DNA of 44,789 nucleotides from DATATV01 sp035551355 (GTDB lineage: Bacteria; Actinomycetota; Actinomycetes; Mycobacteriales; Pseudonocardiaceae), in assembly GCA_035551355.1 (NCBI GenBank), contig DASZNF010000006.1, forward strand, positions 1 through 44,789, written 5' to 3'. Both the position numbers and the translations under genes were made by a program. Below, one piece after another: positions 41,212 through 44,789 of this stretch; positions within the stretch are counted from its first letter, which is position 1; each line of letters begins with the position of its first letter. The notes beneath the pieces were generated by a model. It did no database searches, was not told where the DNA came from, and saw only the letters and a list, made by a program, of their open reading frames with translations.

Positions 41212-42963
41212 GTGCCCGCGTTGCTGGACGACGTGCACTTTGCCTTCCAGCCGCTGTTCAACCTGCAAACAGGTGCGGTGACGGCGGTGGAGGCGCTGGC
41301 ACGGCCGTCGAATGGAGGAGTCCGTGAGCTGCTGCGCGAGGCAGCGGACACGGGTCAGCTGACGCCGACCGACTACGGTCTCGCGGCCTCGGCCATTCTA
41401 CGGGCAGCCGAGCACGGCGTGCTCGTGCCGCTGCACGTGAATCTGCTCGCGCAGTCGGTGTGCCGGGCCCATGTGGCGCTGGAGCCGATCGCCAGCGCGA
41501 TGCGCGCCACCGGCCGCCGCCCGGGCGAGCTGACCATCGAACTGAGCCCGCCGTTCGGCTCGGTGCGCCGGGCCGCGTTCGAACACGGCCTGACCATGCT
41601 GCACGAGATCGGCTTCCGGCTGGCCGTGGACGGGGTCGGCGAGGGCGACCCACCGCTGACCCTGATGGCCGACCCGGCCGTGGAGATGCTCAAGGTCGAC
41701 CGGGCCATCACCGCCCAGATCGCCACCGACCCGCGCCGCAAGGCCACCCTGCGGGCGCTGCTGTTCCTGTGCGAGGAGAACGACATCCAGCTGGTGGCCG
41801 AGGGCGTGGAGAGCCCGGACCAGCTGGCCGCACTGCACAAACTCGGCGTGCGGGCGGCGCAGGGCAACCTGTTGCATCCACCCAGCCGCAGGCCCGCCGC
41901 TCACCTGGCCATCCCGCCGATGGCGGCCGATCCAGGCGCCGCCACCGGGCCGGTCGCGCAACCCGGGCCGACCGCCGGGCCCAAGGTCACCGAGCTGATG
42001 CACCCGCCAACCGCACTGCCCGCGGACGCCACCGCCGAGCAGGTGCGCACCGCGCTGGCCAGCCAGGACTCGGTCAACTGCGTGGTGCTGCTGGACGAGA
42101 ACGAGCGTCCACTGTGGACCATCGACCGCAACCGGTTCCTGCTCGCCGTCACCGGCCCCTACGGCCACGCGCTGCACGCCAACCGCGACGCGGCCCGGCT
42201 GGCCGACAAGCCCAGGGTGGTGCCCATCGGCTCCTCGGCGCTGTCCCTGCTGGAGATGCTGACCAACACCGAACGCGAGCGCACCAACGACGACCTGGTG
42301 GTGATCGACGCGGCGCACCGGTGCGTTGGCGTGGTGCGGGTGGCCGACCTGATCCGCGCGGTCGCGGACAGCAAGATCGAGCAGGCGGCCGCGCTCAACC
42401 CGCTGACCCGGCTGCCCGGCAGCGACTCCATCGCCCGCGAGGTCGACCGGCGCATCGCCGCCCGGGACATGTTCGCGGTGAGCTGGCTGGACGTGGACAC
42501 CTTCAAGTCCATCAACGACGGGTTCGGCTTCGCCGCGGGCGACGAGCTGATCCGCCGGATCGGCCAGACACTGGCCGTGGCCAAGGAAAAGCTGCCCAAC
42601 GTCCACGTGGGACACATCGGCGGGGACGACTTCCTGTTCGTCACCGGCCTTGACGAGCTGATGACCGTCGGCGGGCACCTGGTGGACCAGGCCTGGTCGG
42701 TGGAGGACCGGCCGATCACGCTGTCCCTGGCCACCATGGTGTGCATGGACCACACGGCCCGTGACTTCGCCACCGTGTCCCGGTTGCTGGCGCCGCTCAA
42801 ACAGCAGGCCAAGTCCATTTCCGGGGCCAGCTGGGTGGTCGGGCGGCCCGGGCACGACCGGGTGGACGTGCTGCGCCGGGGCAAGTCCCGGCTGGTCGTG
42901 CCGCAGGCGCGCAACCGGATCGAGGTGCACTCGCCGGTGGTGAGCGGCGCCGGTCACGACTGA
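41212..42963 (+). CDS. EAL-CBS-GGDEF protein
   Basis: A 583-residue cytosolic protein. Residues 1-235 form an EAL domain with EAL at 27-29, Asn77, Glu110, Lys161, Glu197 and Gln217 present, but the DD metal pair reads Asp140-Gly141. Residues 258-395 resemble a pair of CBS modules (VTELMHPPTALPADATAEQV, then VVIDAAHRCVGVVRVADLI), possible nucleotide sensors. The GGDEF domain (395-540) has GGDDF (470-474) instead of GGDEF, so cyclase activity is doubtful. Phosphodiesterase activity is possible but weakened. GTG 41212 fits the frame; ribosome site weak. The order EAL-CBS-GGDEF is known in other bacteria. Confidence 0.83.
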   Translation: MPALLDDVHFAFQPLFNLQTGAVTAVEALARPSNGGVRELLREAADTGQLTPTDYGLAASAILRAAEHGVLVPLHVNLLAQSVCRAHVALEPIASAMRATGRRPGELTIELSPPFGSVRRAAFEHGLTMLHEIGFRLAVDGVGEGDPPLTLMADPAVEMLKVDRAITAQIATDPRRKATLRALLFLCEENDIQLVAEGVESPDQLAALHKLGVRAAQGNLLHPPSRRPAAHLAIPPMAADPGAATGPVAQPGPTAGPKVTELMHPPTALPADATAEQVRTALASQDSVNCVVLLDENERPLWTIDRNRFLLAVTGPYGHALHANRDAARLADKPRVVPIGSSALSLLEMLTNTERERTNDDLVVIDAAHRCVGVVRVADLIRAVADSKIEQAAALNPLTRLPGSDSIAREVDRRIAARDMFAVSWLDVDTFKSINDGFGFAAGDELIRRIGQTLAVAKEKLPNVHVGHIGGDDFLFVTGLDELMTVGGHLVDQAWSVEDRPITLSLATMVCMDHTARDFATVSRLLAPLKQQAKSISGASWVVGRPGHDRVDVLRRGKSRLVVPQARNRIEVHSPVVSGAGHD

Positions 42964-42994
42964 GCGTTCCCGGGCCACTCACCACGTCAGCGAA

Positions 42995-44317
42995 TCAGAA
43001 GGCCAGCAACGGGATCAGCACGTTGGCCTTGGGCGAGCCAAGACCGGACGCCGGGTCCCACCCGCGGGTCGCGGCGTAACCGGGGACGGTCACCGCGCCG
43101 TGGTAGGTGTTGTCGCCGGTGGTCACATCGTGATACGCCGCGCCGTAGAGGGGCGTGTGCGCGAACGCGTAGAGCTGGTTGTCGATCCAGCCGATGCGGT
43201 GGTGGCCCAGCTGATCGGCCAGCGCGGCCAGACCCGCCCACTGCGGTGAACCGGCGCTGGTGCCACCGAACCGGAACACGAGGTCGGAACCCTCACCGGA
43301 GGTGCTCCACACGGCCAGCACGCCGGCCCCGATGGCCGCGTTGTAGGCCACGTCCGGCACTCCGCGGCTGGCCAGGTGCAGCGAACGCTGGTAGGCCGGG
43401 GTGCTCCACACCGTGGAGTACCCGCCGCCGCCCGCGGCTTCGTACTGCGGCTCGTTCCACACCGTCTCGGAGTGGTAGGCCCCGGTGCTGCCGTCGGCGT
43501 CCAGCGTGGTGCCGCCCACGCCGGTGACCAGCGGGTCGGACGCCGGGGTGCTGACCGCCTTGAAGTAGGAGCTGCCGTCACAGGTGGGCAGCGCCGCGCC
43601 CTGGTCGGCGGAGGAGGCGAACACGGTCATGCCCTCGGCCGTAGCCTGCTCGTAGAGCTTGTGGGTGTTGTCCCGGATCGCCGGGTCCTCGCACTGCTCG
43701 GCCTCGCCGAAGCTCTGCGAGAGCACGTCGCCGAGGTCGTGGGTGATCGCGTAGCGCTGGGCGGAGTAGATGTCCGCGTCCTGGTCGCTCTTGGCCAGCA
43801 CCAGGTCGATGGTGGCGCCGGGGGCGATGGCGTGCGCCCACTCCACGTCCAGGGTGATCTCGCCGGCCCAGCCGGTCTGGTCGGCGTTGCTCTGGTCGAA
43901 CGGGGTCAGCCCGTCCGGCGCGATCACCCGCAGTGTGGGGTCGGACAGGCCGAACAGCTGGTCGAAGGTGGCCAGGTCGCTGGAGATGGTGGGGCTCTGG
44001 AACGCGTCCACGATCACGATGGTGCGACCGGCGCCGGTGACCTTGGTCTGCGCGGCCAGCTTGTCGATGCCGTAGGCGGCGCGGATCTGGGCCGGGCCGT
44101 AGCAGCCGGCCGGGGTGGTGGTCTGGCAGGCGAAGGTGGTCGCCGAGGGGTCGGACGTCACGTGTCCGGCGACCTGGTATTGGGGATGGGCGCCGATGGC
44201 CGGGGTCATGACGCCGGCCGCGGCCGCGGTCGTCCCGATCCCGGTCACCACGGTGGCCGCGGCCACCGCGAGACCGGACAGCGCGGCCATGGATCTGCGA
44301 CGAGAGGATGCACGCAC
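42995..44317 (-). CDS. Second secreted sedolisin (S53) family peptidase
   Basis: A 440-residue exported protease. Signal peptide: ASSRRRSMAALSGLAVAAA and AAAAG cleavage region. Active site: Glu153 and Asp157 in GEITLDVE, oxyanion Asp238 in SSADQGA and Ser354 in GGTSAGSP. A calcium-loop-like HDVTTGDNTY and GWDPASGLGSP complete the C-terminus. As in the first sedolisin, only about 40 residues lie between signal peptide and catalytic core, so no long propeptide is present. GTG 44317 has AGGAGG five bases upstream. A CACYCGNNCGRGTG palindrome lies 32-45 bp upstream. Confidence 0.88.
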   Translation of the reverse strand: MRASSRRRSMAALSGLAVAAATVVTGIGTTAAAAGVMTPAIGAHPQYQVAGHVTSDPSATTFACQTTTPAGCYGPAQIRAAYGIDKLAAQTKVTGAGRTIVIVDAFQSPTISSDLATFDQLFGLSDPTLRVIAPDGLTPFDQSNADQTGWAGEITLDVEWAHAIAPGATIDLVLAKSDQDADIYSAQRYAITHDLGDVLSQSFGEAEQCEDPAIRDNTHKLYEQATAEGMTVFASSADQGAALPTCDGSSYFKAVSTPASDPLVTGVGGTTLDADGSTGAYHSETVWNEPQYEAAGGGGYSTVWSTPAYQRSLHLASRGVPDVAYNAAIGAGVLAVWSTSGEGSDLVFRFGGTSAGSPQWAGLAALADQLGHHRIGWIDNQLYAFAHTPLYGAAYHDVTTGDNTYHGAVTVPGYAATRGWDPASGLGSPKANVLIPLLAF

Positions 44318-44348
44318 AGGGTCCTCCTGAGTACACGTCCGACCCCGA

Positions 44349-44362
44349 CACCCGGACGAGTG
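44349..44362. promoter_or_regulatory. CACCCG-GA-CGAGTG palindrome upstream of second sedolisin
   Basis: Matches the CACYCGNNCGRGTG pattern of the two elements upstream of the first sedolisin gene. A related degenerate copy (CCCCTGTTCGGGTG) occurs at 44435-44448, inside the end of the next gene. Confidence 0.6.
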
Positions 44363-44431
44363 AAAATGACGTAAGGACAGTCGCAGCGCGCGAACGCCTG
44401 GTCAACCTGCGAAGTGCGAATCTCGAGAGAG

Positions 44432-44789
44432 TTACCCCTGTTCGGGTGAAGCGGTGACCTGGATGTGAGGTTCGAACAGGTTGCCGACGGGCAGCTGGAC
44501 CGCGGCGTCGGTGGCGTGGTCGGCCTCGTCGGGCCGCTGCTCATCACCGGGTTCGCCGGGTTCGCCGGGTTCGCCGGGCTGAGCACCGTCCTCGCTCCGG
44601 AACCAGCCGAAGTCTCCGGCGTCGCCGGGATCCGCGAGCCTCTCCGGCGGGGCCAGCAGCACCTCCGCGCCCACCGGCTGGAACCCGGCGCCCAGCGCGG
44701 CCCGCATCGACTGGGCGTTGCCGGGCGCGATCTGCGCCCACACCGGCTCGCCCGCGGGCACCAGCCCCAGCGCGGCGCCGAACAACCCG
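44432..44789 (-). CDS. GNAT acetyltransferase-like protein, 5' end missing
   Basis: The frame is open to the right edge, so the start lies outside the window. The 118 visible residues contain EPVWAQIAPGNAQSMRAALGAGFQPVGAEVLL-like sequence, split here into WAQIAPGNAQSMRAALGAGF and the following PVGAEVLLAP, the pattern of the last GNAT motif (Asn before a helix, then GF.PVG). The rest is an acidic, Gly/Pro-rich C-terminal tail with PGEPGEPGEPGD and a VGNLFEPHIQVTASPEQG end. Family call is tentative because only the C-terminal part is seen. Confidence 0.5.
   Translation of the reverse strand, partial: GLFGAALGLVPAGEPVWAQIAPGNAQSMRAALGAGFQPVGAEVLLAPPERLADPGDAGDFGWFRSEDGAQPGEPGEPGEPGDEQRPDEADHATDAAVQLPVGNLFEPHIQVTASPEQG
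44551..44577 (-). repeat. Three tandem 9-bp units in the right-edge gene
   Basis: GTTCGCCGG repeated three times (44551-44559, 44560-44568, 44569-44577) encodes the PGE tripeptide repeat in the tail of the acetyltransferase-like gene. Confidence 0.85.

Noticed and set aside
1..44789. CRISPR arrays, tRNA/rRNA genes, insertion sequences or prophage
   Set aside because: No regularly spaced direct repeats with spacers, no cloverleaf-like segments noticed, and no transposase, integrase or phage protein families among the genes.

Overview
The window is high-G+C actinobacterial chromosome with dense genes, many GTG starts and many ATGA/GTGA gene overlaps. The gene set points to a filamentous actinomycete, most likely Pseudonocardiaceae: a DUF397 protein, F420-dependent and NDMA-dependent oxidoreductases, an LCP protein, a class F sortase, a DasR-type operator, and two c-di-GMP-type proteins. 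This placement is an inference from gene families. I see no rRNA, tRNA, CRISPR array, insertion sequence or prophage.

Region 1 (1-13.7 kb) is mixed. It opens with the 3' part of a DUF397 gene built on three exact 54-bp tandem units. A WYL/YafY regulator divergent from a DUF3224 gene follows, with a perfect palindrome between them. Next come an F420-dependent oxidoreductase, a secreted sedolisin (S53) protease, a small protein, a PAS-GGDEF-EAL protein with both active sites lost, MarR, DUF2127, an LCP protein with a repeat-rich cytoplasmic tail, and a DUF692 enzyme with an apparent Gly/Cys-rich substrate relic just upstream. An alpha/beta hydrolase and a lipoprotein class F sortase, translationally coupled to its probable secreted substrate, close the region.

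Region 2 (14.2-24 kb) is one divergent catabolic locus. On the minus strand: IclR regulator, CoA-transferase, HpcH/HpaI lyase, metal-dependent cyclase/hydrolase, MmgE/PrpD protein and MFS transporter. On the plus strand: an FAD flavoprotein coupled to a hydantoinase-family cyclic amidohydrolase. The families suggest uptake, ring opening, isomerisation or hydration, CoA activation and C-C cleavage of an unidentified cyclic amide/imide or related acid.

Region 3 (24.1-31.1 kb) is a probable operon: an AcoR-like regulator with a damaged Walker A, aldehyde dehydrogenase, NDMA-dependent alcohol dehydrogenase, MoxR/CoxD-type AAA+ ATPase, CoxE-type vWA protein and a MocA-like nucleotidyltransferase. 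The last three normally serve molybdenum-hydroxylase maturation, but no such enzyme is present here.

Region 4 (31.2-44.8 kb) holds a SIS-domain protein behind a near-perfect DasR (dre) site, a GT87-like membrane glycosyltransferase, an enoyl-CoA hydratase preceded by twin TACCGCGCGG operators, a 70-aa HTH protein, an ABC-F ATPase, a long gene-free stretch with several inverted repeats, an XRE regulator, a dGTPase, a methyltransferase, a small membrane protein, an EAL-CBS-GGDEF protein, a second sedolisin and a cut-off acetyltransferase-like gene. The two sedolisin genes, about 39 kb apart, share a 14-bp palindrome (CACYCG-NN-CGRGTG) upstream. Short in-frame repeats recur in unrelated genes (DUF397, LCP, CoA-transferase, right-edge gene).
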